Origin: Methanoregulaceae archaeon
GTDB taxonomy: Archaea > Halobacteriota > Methanomicrobia > Methanomicrobiales > Methanospirillaceae
DNA: 15,220 bases
Reading direction: 5' to 3'
Assembly: GCA_019695435.1 (NCBI GenBank)
Contig: JACTVF010000023.1
Span: 1 to 15,220, forward strand
Numbering within the stretch: position 1 is the stretch's first letter; each line of letters begins with the position of its first letter. Position numbers and translations under genes: made by a program. Shown piece after piece: positions 1 through 7,249 of this stretch. The notes under the pieces are model-generated. The model did no database searches. It was not told the origin of the DNA and was given only the letters and a program-made list of their open reading frames with translations.

Positions 1-1363
1 TCTGTACGTCAATATCACCGGCAATTGGTGTCGATCCTGTGTTAGTATAGGATAGATATTCCAGAGGATCACCGGTCCCGCTTTGAGTGTTGTCTGAAAA
101 TGCCAGAAGATTAGCAGTGTTATGCTTAAAAAGATAGAGGTTATAATCATTTCCGGATTGCCCGAACTTGTCATTCCATTCTAATACAACCGTGACGCTT
201 GAACCTGCGGGAAGGTTAACATACAGACCTTCGTCATTATGGTTGGTACCACTACTGAAATCATTGAAACAATACCCCCCAGAACAATATGTTGAATTAT
301 AGAAAGTTCCCTGATAGTGATTCGCGGCCAAATTACCTGTTGCGGAGATATAAATGACCTGGTTACTTGATAATACCGAGTTCACGTGACTCGCGACCGT
401 CCCGTCTTCGAAGAACGGTTCCGTAGGCCAGCTGACATCATCGCAGATCACCGTGCATCCATTTGACCTGAGATCGTCGATAGCCGCATCAAATGCTACT
501 ATATTCGAACCGTCATCATGGAAATACAACGTAGCATTAGGGACCATGTCATGGACGATCTCCAGCATCGCAGTTCCTTCATCCCCGCCAACAGTGTTGC
601 TCAGGACATGGACATTGCTTGGGAGGTCGCCGCTTGCCACCGATGAAGAAAGATGATCTACACCATCGGATATGATCCCGATCTTCATCCCTGCACCCGA
701 GTATCCATACGTTGAACGAACGTTGGCCGTTTTAAGGATCGTATCCCCCTGCGTTGTTACCGAACCGATATTGACAACCGGGGGGATAACTTCTCTGATA
801 AGTCTTACTCCCTCTACAGCAGCAACGGTGTCTAGTTTATTGGTATCCACCCATGCAACCGCAAGATGGGTTGCCTCATCACGATCGGTCACCTCGGCGA
901 CAAGGGAATCGATAATATGTGTTGAGTACCCTGGTTGGACATAGACATAGACATAAACCAACGTGCCCGTTGAAATTTTGTTTGACACGGAGGTTAGGGT
1001 TGTTGACGTAGTACCTGTCGGAATATTTTTAAAGATTAATCCGGATTCGATGGCCTGCTGCGTTTGAACCGTCACATTGGGGAATTTCCCGGTCTCTAAA
1101 AGAAGTGCAGTGGATAATTTCTTTTCATTGTCGGTAAGATTATTTTTTTCTTTCATGATGTCTATCGGGAGAGTTTGTGAAATTTGTGCCGAACTGACGG
1201 CTCCAATAACATAAGGCTCCAAACCATAATTCACAATAGCGGTTAAATTTGTGACATTACTGACATTTGTATATGAACCGGTATTCGTAGCAATGCCCGG
1301 CAGTATCCATAGACAGCATATGCAAAAAACAATACTCAATAACATAAATTTTTGTTTAAACAT
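1..1363 (-). CDS. Secreted S8/S53-like (subtilisin/sedolisin fold) peptidase, 3' end beyond window
   Basis: The frame is open from an ATG at 1363 to the window edge, giving 454 visible codons; the C-terminus is missing. A strong Shine-Dalgarno run (GGAGAGGAGGAT) directly precedes the start. Residues 1-25 form a signal peptide (KQK, then a hydrophobic stretch ending LPGIA), so the product should be exported. Residues about 70-200 form a pro-region. The catalytic fold starts near 226: KIGIISDGVD carries the Asp (D233), and GGDEGTAMLEIVHD places Glu (E262) where subtilisins have His, as in sedolisin-like members. ISATGN supplies the oxyanion Asn (N344). Residues about 355-454 (FNDFSSGTNHNDEG, LPAGSSV) look like a beta-rich inserted domain. 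The GTS-type Ser motif is expected beyond the edge, so activity cannot be confirmed. Substrate unknown. The family call is confident; the S8 versus S53-like subtype is inference. Confidence 0.85.
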   Translation of the reverse strand, partial: MFKQKFMLLSIVFCICCLWILPGIATNTGSYTNVSNVTNLTAIVNYGLEPYVIGAVSSAQISQTLPIDIMKEKNNLTDNEKKLSTALLLETGKFPNVTVQTQQAIESGLIFKNIPTGTTSTTLTSVSNKISTGTLVYVYVYVQPGYSTHIIDSLVAEVTDRDEATHLAVAWVDTNKLDTVAAVEGVRLIREVIPPVVNIGSVTTQGDTILKTANVRSTYGYSGAGMKIGIISDGVDHLSSSVASGDLPSNVHVLSNTVGGDEGTAMLEIVHDMVPNATLYFHDDGSNIVAFDAAIDDLRSNGCTVICDDVSWPTEPFFEDGTVASHVNSVLSSNQVIYISATGNLAANHYQGTFYNSTYCSGGYCFNDFSSGTNHNDEGLYVNLPAGSSVTVVLEWNDKFGQSGNDYNLYLFKHNTANLLAFSDNTQSGTGDPLEYLSYTNTGSTPIAGDIDVQ

Positions 1364-1532
1364 ATCCTCCTCTCCTCCAGTCACATCAATTCTGTTCATC
1401 GATATTCAAAGAACCCGGAATTCTCCTATCAAATTGTTCACTTTATTCATACGAACTCTCCATTTTCCTGAAGGCGCACAATGGCTAATGTCGATCTGCG
1501 TATTACACAGGCCCCCACGTGAAACAAAGGAT

Positions 1533-2075
1533 TCATGATCCGGTCTCCCTCACGGTAACTGGGGGGGAAACAGACTGGACAGACTCGATAAAGTCATATG
1601 ATGCCAGTTTGGTGAGATTATTCACATCCACCCAGGCAACAACGAGATGATGTTCGGGATCGGTATTGGTTACATTCCACACAGACGAATTAATTTTGGC
1701 TGAATCTGCATTTTCATTCGTTTTAATATATACATAGACAAGTGCATTTCCGGTTTCAGGAATATAAGTGAACTGATGATTTTGTTCCATCTGCTGCTCA
1801 AGCACATCCAAAGTCATACCGGCGGGCAAGTACCTGCTGTCAGTCAACTGGAGCAAATCTGTAGATAACTTTTGCTGGGCAATGGAAAGGTTGTCTTTTG
1901 AAATCATTGAACCGTTTGGTTTGATACAATCCAACCCACCAGGGCAGAGGGATGGAGACTGATTTTTCGCAGGGGGTTGTATGAGAGGTCTGTACACAAC
2001 AATAATTGCCAGACCAATAAGTAATAGAGCGACAATAATTACAACACATAACCCATTATTCGTGTAGCCTCTCAT
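1533..2075 (-). CDS. Membrane-anchored stand-alone pro-region-like protein (paralogue of the adjacent peptidase N-terminus)
   Basis: 180 residues from an ATG at 2075. Residues 9-28 form one transmembrane helix, so the rest probably faces outside as an anchored domain. Residues 57-178 resemble residues 70-200 of the neighbouring peptidase. Compare QQKLSTDLL with EKKLSTALL, ALVYVYIK with TLVYVYVYV, HHLVVAWVDVNNL with THLAVAWVDTNKL, and SVSPPV with EVIPPV. The protein stops where the peptidase's catalytic domain would begin, and the 169 bp before the peptidase gene show no remnant of one, so this is not simply a disrupted peptidase. Same strand, 169 bp upstream of the peptidase. A TATA-like stretch at 2103-2110 would give a very short leader. 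Role unknown; a pro-peptide-type inhibitor or folding helper acting in trans is inference. C44 and C50 are a possible disulfide pair. Confidence 0.75.
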   Translation of the reverse strand: MRGYTNNGLCVVIIVALLLIGLAIIVVYRPLIQPPAKNQSPSLCPGGLDCIKPNGSMISKDNLSIAQQKLSTDLLQLTDSRYLPAGMTLDVLEQQMEQNHQFTYIPETGNALVYVYIKTNENADSAKINSSVWNVTNTDPEHHLVVAWVDVNNLTKLASYDFIESVQSVSPPVTVRETGS

Positions 2076-2406
2076 GATATCTCTGATTATATTTAGACAC
2101 GTTAATTATTGTCTTTTAATCTCCGGGATCTCGCCCCATCCCGCCCCCTTTTTGTAATAGGCTAAAAGAATTCCATTTATTGGACTCTGCACAGTTCTGC
2201 CCGGGTGAACCTCTCCCAAGATCCCCGTTGGATCTTCGCATCAAGCCCCCGCGTTAACACATCCTGTGCAAAATATAACGCCCGAGATGCAGACCCCAAT
2301 CCTTGTCGGTTCTTAACAGATATCGAATTTTTTTGTGCAAATAAAAAGAAAAAGATTAAATTCCCGGCCGAGTGGAATACCGTTGGGGGTTCTGTCAAGT
2401 TGTCGG
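2076..2406. other. Gene-free spacer left of the insertion sequence
   Basis: 331 bp with no convincing gene. It contains the probable promoter of the minus-strand gene ending at 2075 (TATA-like 2103-2110), a C-rich then T-rich stretch at 2130-2155, and an A-rich run at 2338-2360. Open frames on both strands cross it, but they have no recognisable motif, and the longest minus frame runs over the left inverted repeat of the IS. It may include remains of whatever sequence the IS entered. I see no tRNA or CRISPR-like repeat. Confidence 0.5.
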
Positions 2407-2422
2407 CAGTTTCTGAAATTTG

Positions 2423-2434
2423 GGCTCTGTAGAA
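2423..2434 (+). repeat. Left inverted repeat core of the IS
   Basis: Twelve bases (GGCTCTGTAGAA) repeated in inverse orientation at 3424-3435. Weaker matching extends outward to 2407. Confidence 0.8.
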
Positions 2435-2505
2435 ATCATTTTTCCGAGGAAAAATTCGACCTGATTGACCGAAAGATCTAAGGTACAGCGTCTCCTTACC
2501 GTATT

Positions 2506-3546
2506 GTGTGCACAAATTGTAAGAAGACAATAAAAAAATCAACGAACCGGTATATCAGGTTTGTTGAATTATCCTACGGATTGATAAAAGATTCGCGCAT
2601 ACCCCTCAAATCATCGAAATTCTCAAAAAAGACCTACACCCAACACCAGTTACTCACACTTCTTCTCCTGAAAGAGTACCTGTCTGAAGACTACCGGGAT
2701 ACCGTAGAACTCACTGAGATCATGGACTCCCTTCGAGAGAAAATCCAACTTGACGAAGTACCCCATTTCACCACGATCCAGAAATTCTGTCAGCGGATCC
2801 GATCCTCGACGTTCACCCGGTTACTCAACCGGCTCATGAAATTGTTCTATGACTGGGGCGAGAGAATTCCCTGTACCGCTATCGATTCTTCCGGTTTCAC
2901 CAGCTCGTACGCCAGCCACTACTACTCCTGGAGAACCGGGAAAACGAGAAAACGGTTCCTGAAAACCTCGATCTCGGTTGATACTGATCAACAGATCATC
3001 ACCGGTCTAAAGATCTCCCAGCACCCGGTCCATGATATTCTTCACGCTGAAACACTCCTGAAACAGTGCCACTGGGCCAGACATTCTGACCTCTATCTCA
3101 TGGACAAAGGTTACGATTCTGAAGAGATCCACCGGCTGATCCGGGATACCCTCAACCCCTGCTCGCTCATCCCGGTTCGGGATAGTAAACGGAAACGTAT
3201 CTCCGGGTATTACAGAAGAAGACTCTCCCTATCATTCGATCTGGAGAAATATCATCAGAGAAATAAAGTCGAAACGGTATTCTCCGTCCTGAAAAGAAAG
3301 TTCGGGGAATCCCTCAAGGCAAGAAAATGCCGGCTTCAGGTCAAGGAGATCAAAATCAAAGTGATCCTCTATAACCTCTCAAGATTCATGATCTCTTGTG
3401 CTGTCCTGATTATTGTTGAGGAATTCTACAGAGCCGAATTATCTGAAGTTGAAAAAGTTGAAATTAAAAAACAATTGAACTTGCTTATTGGGAAATTAAA
3501 TACAATGGCACTGATCGTGGATATTTTCTCTTTGGTATATTGTTGA
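2506..3546 (+). CDS. DDE transposase, IS5/IS4 superfamily
   Basis: 346 residues from a GTG at 2506; the true start is uncertain and no good ribosome site is seen. The enzyme should cut and rejoin the IS ends using a DDE triad: D127 in AIDSSGF, D200 in LMDKGYD, and E256. The family signature Y-(2)-R-(3)-E-(6)-K is exact (Y249, R252, E256, K263). The N-terminal 90 residues, rich in Lys, Leu and Tyr, precede the catalytic fold as is usual. Oddly, there is no stop inside the element. The frame encodes F307-A310 across the right inverted repeat and continues about 35 residues into flanking DNA before stopping at 3546. The C-terminus after about residue 310-316 is therefore probably host-derived. 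Catalytic residues are intact, so the enzyme may still be active. Confidence 0.88.
   Translation: MCTNCKKTIKKSTNRYIRFVELSYGLIKDSRIPLKSSKFSKKTYTQHQLLTLLLLKEYLSEDYRDTVELTEIMDSLREKIQLDEVPHFTTIQKFCQRIRSSTFTRLLNRLMKLFYDWGERIPCTAIDSSGFTSSYASHYYSWRTGKTRKRFLKTSISVDTDQQIITGLKISQHPVHDILHAETLLKQCHWARHSDLYLMDKGYDSEEIHRLIRDTLNPCSLIPVRDSKRKRISGYYRRRLSLSFDLEKYHQRNKVETVFSVLKRKFGESLKARKCRLQVKEIKIKVILYNLSRFMISCAVLIIVEEFYRAELSEVEKVEIKKQLNLLIGKLNTMALIVDIFSLVYC
3424..3435 (-). repeat. Right inverted repeat core of the IS
   Basis: Perfect 12-bp inverse copy of 2423-2434; weaker matching extends outward to 3451. It lies inside the transposase reading frame. Confidence 0.8.
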
Positions 3547-4064
3547 AATTTATTGTGGAGTGTAACACGATTGATCATCCTGAAAATAAAAATTACTTGA
3601 CATATGCTGCTGATAAATCACTTGAAAAAATTGGGTGTAACTCTATCGATTTGAACGCTGAAATACCAAAAATAATCTTTGGCAATTACCTACCTCATGG
3701 AACATTACAAAATATATTTAGAAGTAACGCGGATGCAATCAGAATTCTCAAAAATGAATCCCCTGCAATTAAAAAAGCAATAATGTTCGCTTATTCGGAA
3801 ATAGGAATAACAATACACCAACAATCCCACGCTGATAGAGATAAAGAACGCTTTCTTATTGGGGTTTTGTTGGGTTTTATTTCAGAGTATGGCACTGTAA
3901 ATAGTCTCGATAATAAACAATGCTTAGCTGACATTGCGAATAGTGCATTTGATGGAATTATACTCAGAAAAATGGCAGAATCCAATACACCAGATGATAT
4001 GCGGGTGCCCCAGCATATGAAAGAAGTTTTAGAGATAATTAATAAATATAAATTTAAACGTTGA
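3540..4064 (+). CDS. Hypothetical protein, probably 5'-truncated
   Basis: The listed frame begins at a TTG (3540) and gives 174 residues that I do not recognise. It is soluble, has no signal peptide or membrane helix, and is mixed helical, ending NKYKFKR. The frame is open further upstream to 3468 and reads protein-like sequence ([16 protein letters not shown]) with no ATG or GTG start. Just before that, the other frame after the IS end ([12 protein letters not shown]) would join it if the A6 run at 3466-3471 had one more A. This suggests a longer gene that lost its 5' part at the IS junction and then suffered a one-base slip. Base composition is AT-rich compared with the genes to the right, which hints at acquired DNA. 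Expression from the TTG is uncertain; this may be a pseudogene. Confidence 0.5.
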   Translation: MLKFIVECNTIDHPENKNYLTYAADKSLEKIGCNSIDLNAEIPKIIFGNYLPHGTLQNIFRSNADAIRILKNESPAIKKAIMFAYSEIGITIHQQSHADRDKERFLIGVLLGFISEYGTVNSLDNKQCLADIANSAFDGIILRKMAESNTPDDMRVPQHMKEVLEIINKYKFKR

Positions 4065-4112
4065 CTTCTTCCGGCTCTCGCGTAAAAGCCCTATCCACTC
4101 AAAAACCCTCAC

Positions 4113-4119
4113 AAAAAAA
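4113..4119 (-). terminator. T-rich terminator after the KaiC-like gene
   Basis: On the minus strand a T7 run lies about 18 nt after the TAG stop at 4138, following CCCGGGGATC and TCTTC. Archaeal RNA polymerase commonly stops at such U-tracts. Confidence 0.45.
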
Positions 4120-4137
4120 GAAGAGATCCCCGGGAAC

Positions 4138-4758
4138 CTATACCACCCTCGAAGTCGTAGACGCCTCGATCCCCCGCTCGGTAATAATAAACGGTAAAAG
4201 ACGCTGGGGAGCGGCGGCATCCCGGATCTTGTGCACGGCAAGCGTCCGCTCGATCTCGCTCTGGTGTACCTCTGTTTTGAGTTCTATCACGAGATCTGCT
4301 GCACGCATGATCCGTGTCATCTCGACAGGAGAGTGGACATTGGTATAGACGATAAACATCAGGTTCGCACCACGTTTCCGCGTCTCGTCGCGTGCGAGCC
4401 GTAAAAATTTCAGTGCACTGTCGATCCCGTACCTGATAATAATGGTGGAGAGAGAGTCAACAACAATCCTTCCGCCGATCATCTGGGGGAGGTACATCTC
4501 AGGATGGAGCTCGGCTGCATCCAGCATGCCCGTCTCGACCTCCCCGTCATTCATCAGGTAGGTGCCCTCTTCACCTTCCACCTTCCAGAACTGCATCGCC
4601 GCAAGGTCAACACCGGCAAGCGGCGTCCCGTACACCATGATGATTGATCCTTCGGGAAACCCCCCGTCCAGAAGAAGGTTGAGACCCACGATGCCGGTAG
4701 ATCGCTTCTTTGGCCTTCCGGTGTTCGGGATATCGGCGATCCGGCTTTTTGTATCCAC
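4138..4758 (-). CDS. KaiC/RadA-like RecA-fold protein with degenerate Walker A
   Basis: 206 residues from a GTG at 4758, preceded by GGAG nine bases upstream. The fold is that of single-domain archaeal KaiC/RadA relatives: STGIVGLNLLLDGGFPEGS (20-38) is the family's entry motif, RIVVDSL (97-103) is Walker B, and the C-terminal half matches the core strands (LMFIVYTNVHS, ADLVIEL, ERTLAVHKIRD). The expected phosphate loop GxxGxGKT reads GTPLAGVD (44-51). The essential Lys and Thr are absent, so ATP binding or hydrolysis is doubtful. There is also no clear catalytic Glu after strand 2. It is probably a regulatory or scaffold member rather than a recombinase. It lies 93 bp downstream of the acyl-CoA synthetase on the same strand, but has its own promoter-like AT stretch at 4775-4802. 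Function unknown. Confidence 0.75.
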   Translation of the reverse strand: MDTKSRIADIPNTGRPKKRSTGIVGLNLLLDGGFPEGSIIMVYGTPLAGVDLAAMQFWKVEGEEGTYLMNDGEVETGMLDAAELHPEMYLPQMIGGRIVVDSLSTIIIRYGIDSALKFLRLARDETRKRGANLMFIVYTNVHSPVEMTRIMRAADLVIELKTEVHQSEIERTLAVHKIRDAAAPQRLLPFIITERGIEASTTSRVV

Positions 4759-4774
4759 GTTCGGATGCTCCGGC

Positions 4775-4802
4775 TAATATTATTTGCCGGGTAGTTAAAA
4801 AG
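4775..4802 (-). promoter_or_regulatory. Candidate TATA region for the KaiC-like gene
   Basis: AT-rich elements TAATATTATTT (4775-4785) and TAGTTAAAAAG (4792-4802, plus-strand sequence) lie 17-44 bp upstream of the GTG at 4758. Either could serve as an archaeal TATA box. A GGAG at 4768-4771 (minus strand) supports translation from that GTG. Confidence 0.35.
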
Positions 4803-4851
4803 TTTCCGGGAATTGAATCGTTTTGTCGCAGAATATTCCCACAATTCTGAT

Positions 4852-6393
4852 TTATGACCTGATTCCACCGAATTTTTCCCGCAGGGTACGGCGCAGGAGT
4901 TTCCAGCCATGCACCCGGGGAAGCGAGTTCACGATGATAAGCCGGCGCGGGACCTTGTAGCCGGCAAGGTGGACCCGGCAGAACGATTCAAATTCTCCTT
5001 CGGTAAGCATGGTGCCAGCCTTGAGGACGACCGCAGCCACCGGGATTTCACCCCGGCGCTCGTCCGGGACGCCAAAGACCGCCACGTCCGCGACCGCCGG
5101 GTGCTGGACGACCACGTTCTCCACTTCGGTAGGATAGATCTTCCAGCCCGACATGATGATCATATCCTTTTTCCGGTCGGTGATGTAGAGGATGCCCTCT
5201 CCATCGATATACCCGATATCACCGGTCAAAAACCAGCCGTCATGCCGAAAGACTGCGGCGGTTGCCTCGGGCAGGTTCCAGTAACCTTGTGCAACTGATG
5301 GGCCGCGAAGGGCGATCTCCCCAGCCACTCCCGCGGGCATCTCTGTTTCCGGATCGTCAACATCCACGATCATGACCTCCGTGTACCCGACAGCAACCCC
5401 CACGCTCTGATAGTGGCGGGTGAGATTGGGATACTCAGGAATCGTTGTCGTGCCAGACCCGATCACGATCGTTTCCGAAAGCCCGTACGAGTTCGCGACC
5501 GGGATATGGTAGCGCTTGTCAAACGCCTCCCAGACTGCGGGCAGCAGCTGGCCCCCGCCCGAGATGATGAGCCGGGCGGTGCGGAGCCGGTCTTCGGTAC
5601 CCGGGGCGCTGTGGACAAGCGTATGGATGACCGGCGGCATGCCGGCAAGGACGGTTACATGGTATTTCTCCACAAGGGCAAGGTAATGCTCCGGATCGAA
5701 ACGCTCCATCATCACGAATGTCCCGCCGGCCCGCAGCATGGCGAATCCCCACGATAACCCGACGTGGCCCATCGGGTAGATCCCAAGGTACACATCGTCC
5801 GGCCTGAGCCGGAGGGCTTCACGTTCCGCGTCAAGCGCCGTCATCCAGTTGCCGTGGGTGAGCATGGCGCCTTTTGGCGTGCCGGTCGTGCCGGCCGTGT
5901 ACTGGAGGTGGCAGAGATCGTCCATCGCGCAGTTGGCCGCCCGCATGGATGCAGGCGCCGGGGGAAACGATTCCCACGCGACAACACCGGTACCGGCTCC
6001 CCCCACACAGATGATATGGGCAAGGCTTGGGGCTTTTTTCTGTACTTCCGCGACAACACCCACACCCCGCACATCCGTGATGATCGCACAGGCGCCGGCA
6101 TCGCAGACCGCCTGCAGCAGTTCCTCTCCCTTGTATACGATGTTTGTCGGAACCGCCACGGCACCGATCCGCCAGATCGCAAAGTAGCTGATCAGGTACT
6201 CGGGAGAACTGTCAAGATAGATGCAGACACGGTCGCCTTTTTTTATGCCAAGACTGCACAGGCCGTTCCCGACGCGGTTCATCTCCTCCCGGAGCTTCAG
6301 GTAACTGTAGGTCTCGTTCCGCGATGGGCAAACGAGCGCTGCTTTGGCCTCGGGTACACTTTTTGCGTCAAGAAGCGTGGTAACGTTGGACAT
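4852..6393 (-). CDS. AMP-forming acyl-CoA synthetase/ligase (ANL superfamily)
   Basis: 513 residues from the ATG at 6393. The frame extends to a TTG at 6420, but the TATA-like box at 6435-6440 would start transcription near 6412, so the ATG is preferred. The enzyme activates a carboxylic acid as acyl-AMP and transfers it to CoA. Motifs from the ATG: P-loop YTAGTTGTPKG (165-175), YGLSET (303-308), GYWN (370-373), FLTGDIGY (388-395) with D392, DRKKDMIIMSGWKIYP (406-421) forming the hinge and A8 loop, and the C-terminal GWKLLRR with catalytic K498. Length and domain order are normal for long- or medium-chain acyl-CoA or aryl-CoA ligases. The substrate cannot be read from sequence; the variable residues around SGGGQLLP and GHVGLSWG form the acyl pocket. 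Cytoplasmic, no signal peptide. Confidence 0.9.
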   Translation of the reverse strand: MSNVTTLLDAKSVPEAKAALVCPSRNETYSYLKLREEMNRVGNGLCSLGIKKGDRVCIYLDSSPEYLISYFAIWRIGAVAVPTNIVYKGEELLQAVCDAGACAIITDVRGVGVVAEVQKKAPSLAHIICVGGAGTGVVAWESFPPAPASMRAANCAMDDLCHLQYTAGTTGTPKGAMLTHGNWMTALDAEREALRLRPDDVYLGIYPMGHVGLSWGFAMLRAGGTFVMMERFDPEHYLALVEKYHVTVLAGMPPVIHTLVHSAPGTEDRLRTARLIISGGGQLLPAVWEAFDKRYHIPVANSYGLSETIVIGSGTTTIPEYPNLTRHYQSVGVAVGYTEVMIVDVDDPETEMPAGVAGEIALRGPSVAQGYWNLPEATAAVFRHDGWFLTGDIGYIDGEGILYITDRKKDMIIMSGWKIYPTEVENVVVQHPAVADVAVFGVPDERRGEIPVAAVVLKAGTMLTEGEFESFCRVHLAGYKVPRRLIIVNSLPRVHGWKLLRRTLREKFGGIRS

Positions 6394-6434
6394 GGTCGCC
6401 CAGCCGATCTGGTGATACAAATTGGACGTTGATG

Positions 6435-6440
6435 TATATA
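6435..6440 (-). promoter_or_regulatory. TATA-like box for the acyl-CoA synthetase gene
   Basis: TATATA within CGTATATACAT (minus strand). Spacing of about 26 bp predicts a transcript start near 6412 and a leader of about 20 nt to the ATG at 6393. Confidence 0.45.
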
Positions 6441-6551
6441 CGTGTTCATTTTATGGATCCGGTCATGGATGAATAAACAACAATCATTATTCCCGACCAC
6501 AATTTTGTAATAAATGTGTACCAAAAGTACGCATAAGGGAACAGTGCGGAC

Positions 6552-7112
6552 ATGGCAGATATTCGTAATTTTATCGGGTTTGCGCAGAATGAGACCCTGA
6601 TCAAGGAGTATGATGGCTTCCGGCTATATTTCCCGGTGAAGGCAAAGGTCAGCCTTGCCGTAACCAGCAAACGGCTTATCGCCTACTCCTCGGTCAGAAG
6701 TTTCTTTGATGTAAAAACAGAATCCCTTTACCAGCAGGTCAGCCTCGCTGACATCAAAGGTGTCGGTGTCGTACATTCAATGAGGTCCCGTATCGGTCTC
6801 ATCGCGTTTGGAATTGTCATCCTGCTTATGGGGATTCTGACTACGGTTATCGGTTTGACCGGGAACATGCTGATTGAGTTGGGCGGGATCATGTGCAGTA
6901 TTCTCGGTGTTATCCTGATCCTTCCGGGTATTTTCTGGAAAAAGCACCTGTTCCGTTTTGAGGTCTGGGGAACTGCATGGATTCTCTCGATTGGCGAATT
7001 CGAAAATGTCATGCCGGTGACCACCGGTGGCCCTGACCTGCTCAAGGTTGTCGAGGAGCTCGGTGCCCTCCTCATCGAGATCCAAGATGGGACACTGTAT
7101 TCCGGGCAGTGA
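6552..7112 (+). CDS. Two-helix membrane protein with a PH-like (bPH) cytoplasmic part
   Basis: 186 residues from an ATG at 6552. The first 75 residues (ETLIKEYDGFRLYFP, then KAKVSLAVTSKRLIAYSS and LYQQVSLADIKGVGV) follow the strand pattern of prokaryotic PH-like domains, where a strand ending in TSKRL is typical. Two transmembrane helices follow at about 81-101 and 108-128. A second beta-rich segment comes after them (LFRFEVWGTAWILSIGEF, 133-150), with a terminal helix DLLKVVEELGALLIE (162-176) that closes the fold. The hydrophobic hairpin therefore sits inside a split PH-like domain. Role unknown; such proteins are thought to sense or organise membranes. It is divergent from the acyl-CoA synthetase, and AT-rich sequence at 6505-6514 may be its TATA box. 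Confidence 0.65.
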   Translation: MADIRNFIGFAQNETLIKEYDGFRLYFPVKAKVSLAVTSKRLIAYSSVRSFFDVKTESLYQQVSLADIKGVGVVHSMRSRIGLIAFGIVILLMGILTTVIGLTGNMLIELGGIMCSILGVILILPGIFWKKHLFRFEVWGTAWILSIGEFENVMPVTTGGPDLLKVVEELGALLIEIQDGTLYSGQ

Positions 7113-7167
7113 CCCGGCCCGCCATGGCCACACCGGCACCTGTACCGGTTATCCTGCCAATAGAGGA

Positions 7168-7179
7168 GGGACATGTCCC
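7168..7179. repeat. 12-bp perfect palindrome GGGACATGTCCC
   Basis: Lies 56 bp after the membrane-protein stop and immediately before a GC hairpin. Could be part of a terminator structure or an operator ahead of the next gene; the sequence does not decide. Confidence 0.5.
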
Positions 7180-7181
7180 GT

Positions 7182-7217
7182 GCCCGGGAGCCGGGCCCAA
7201 GGAACAACAAGTTTTTT
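7182..7217 (+). terminator. GC hairpin plus T6 tract after the PH-like gene
   Basis: GCCCGG (7182-7187), loop GAG, CCGGGC (7191-7196) form a perfect 6-bp stem. A T6 run follows at 7212-7217 after 15 nt, which is further than in bacterial terminators but plausible for an archaeal one. Confidence 0.45.
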
Positions 7218-7249
7218 CTGTATCCTGACCTGTATGATAGCTGATATCT

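Larger units (their letters stand above)
2407..3451 (+). mobile_element. IS5/IS4-type insertion sequence, about 1.0 kb
   Basis: A single DDE transposase gene sits between inverted repeats. The core repeat GGCTCTGTAGAA (2423-2434) is matched perfectly by its reverse complement at 3424-3435. Extending outward, 22 of 28 positions match between 2407-2434 and 3424-3451. No clean target-site duplication is visible at either the 12-bp or the 28-bp boundary, so the exact ends are uncertain and one flank may have been deleted or rearranged after insertion. The right flank is clearly more AT-rich than the chromosome further right. Confidence 0.8.

Noticed and set aside
2177..2542. Minus-strand frame of 121 codons across the left IS end
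   Set aside because: It crosses the inverted repeat, no motif is recognised, and the AT/GC pattern is not convincing; probably a chance frame, though its downstream half could be a gene remnant.
5764..6432. Long plus-strand frame opposite the acyl-CoA synthetase
   Set aside because: Antisense shadow of a clear, motif-complete enzyme; composition is typical of reverse-frame translation of GC-rich DNA.
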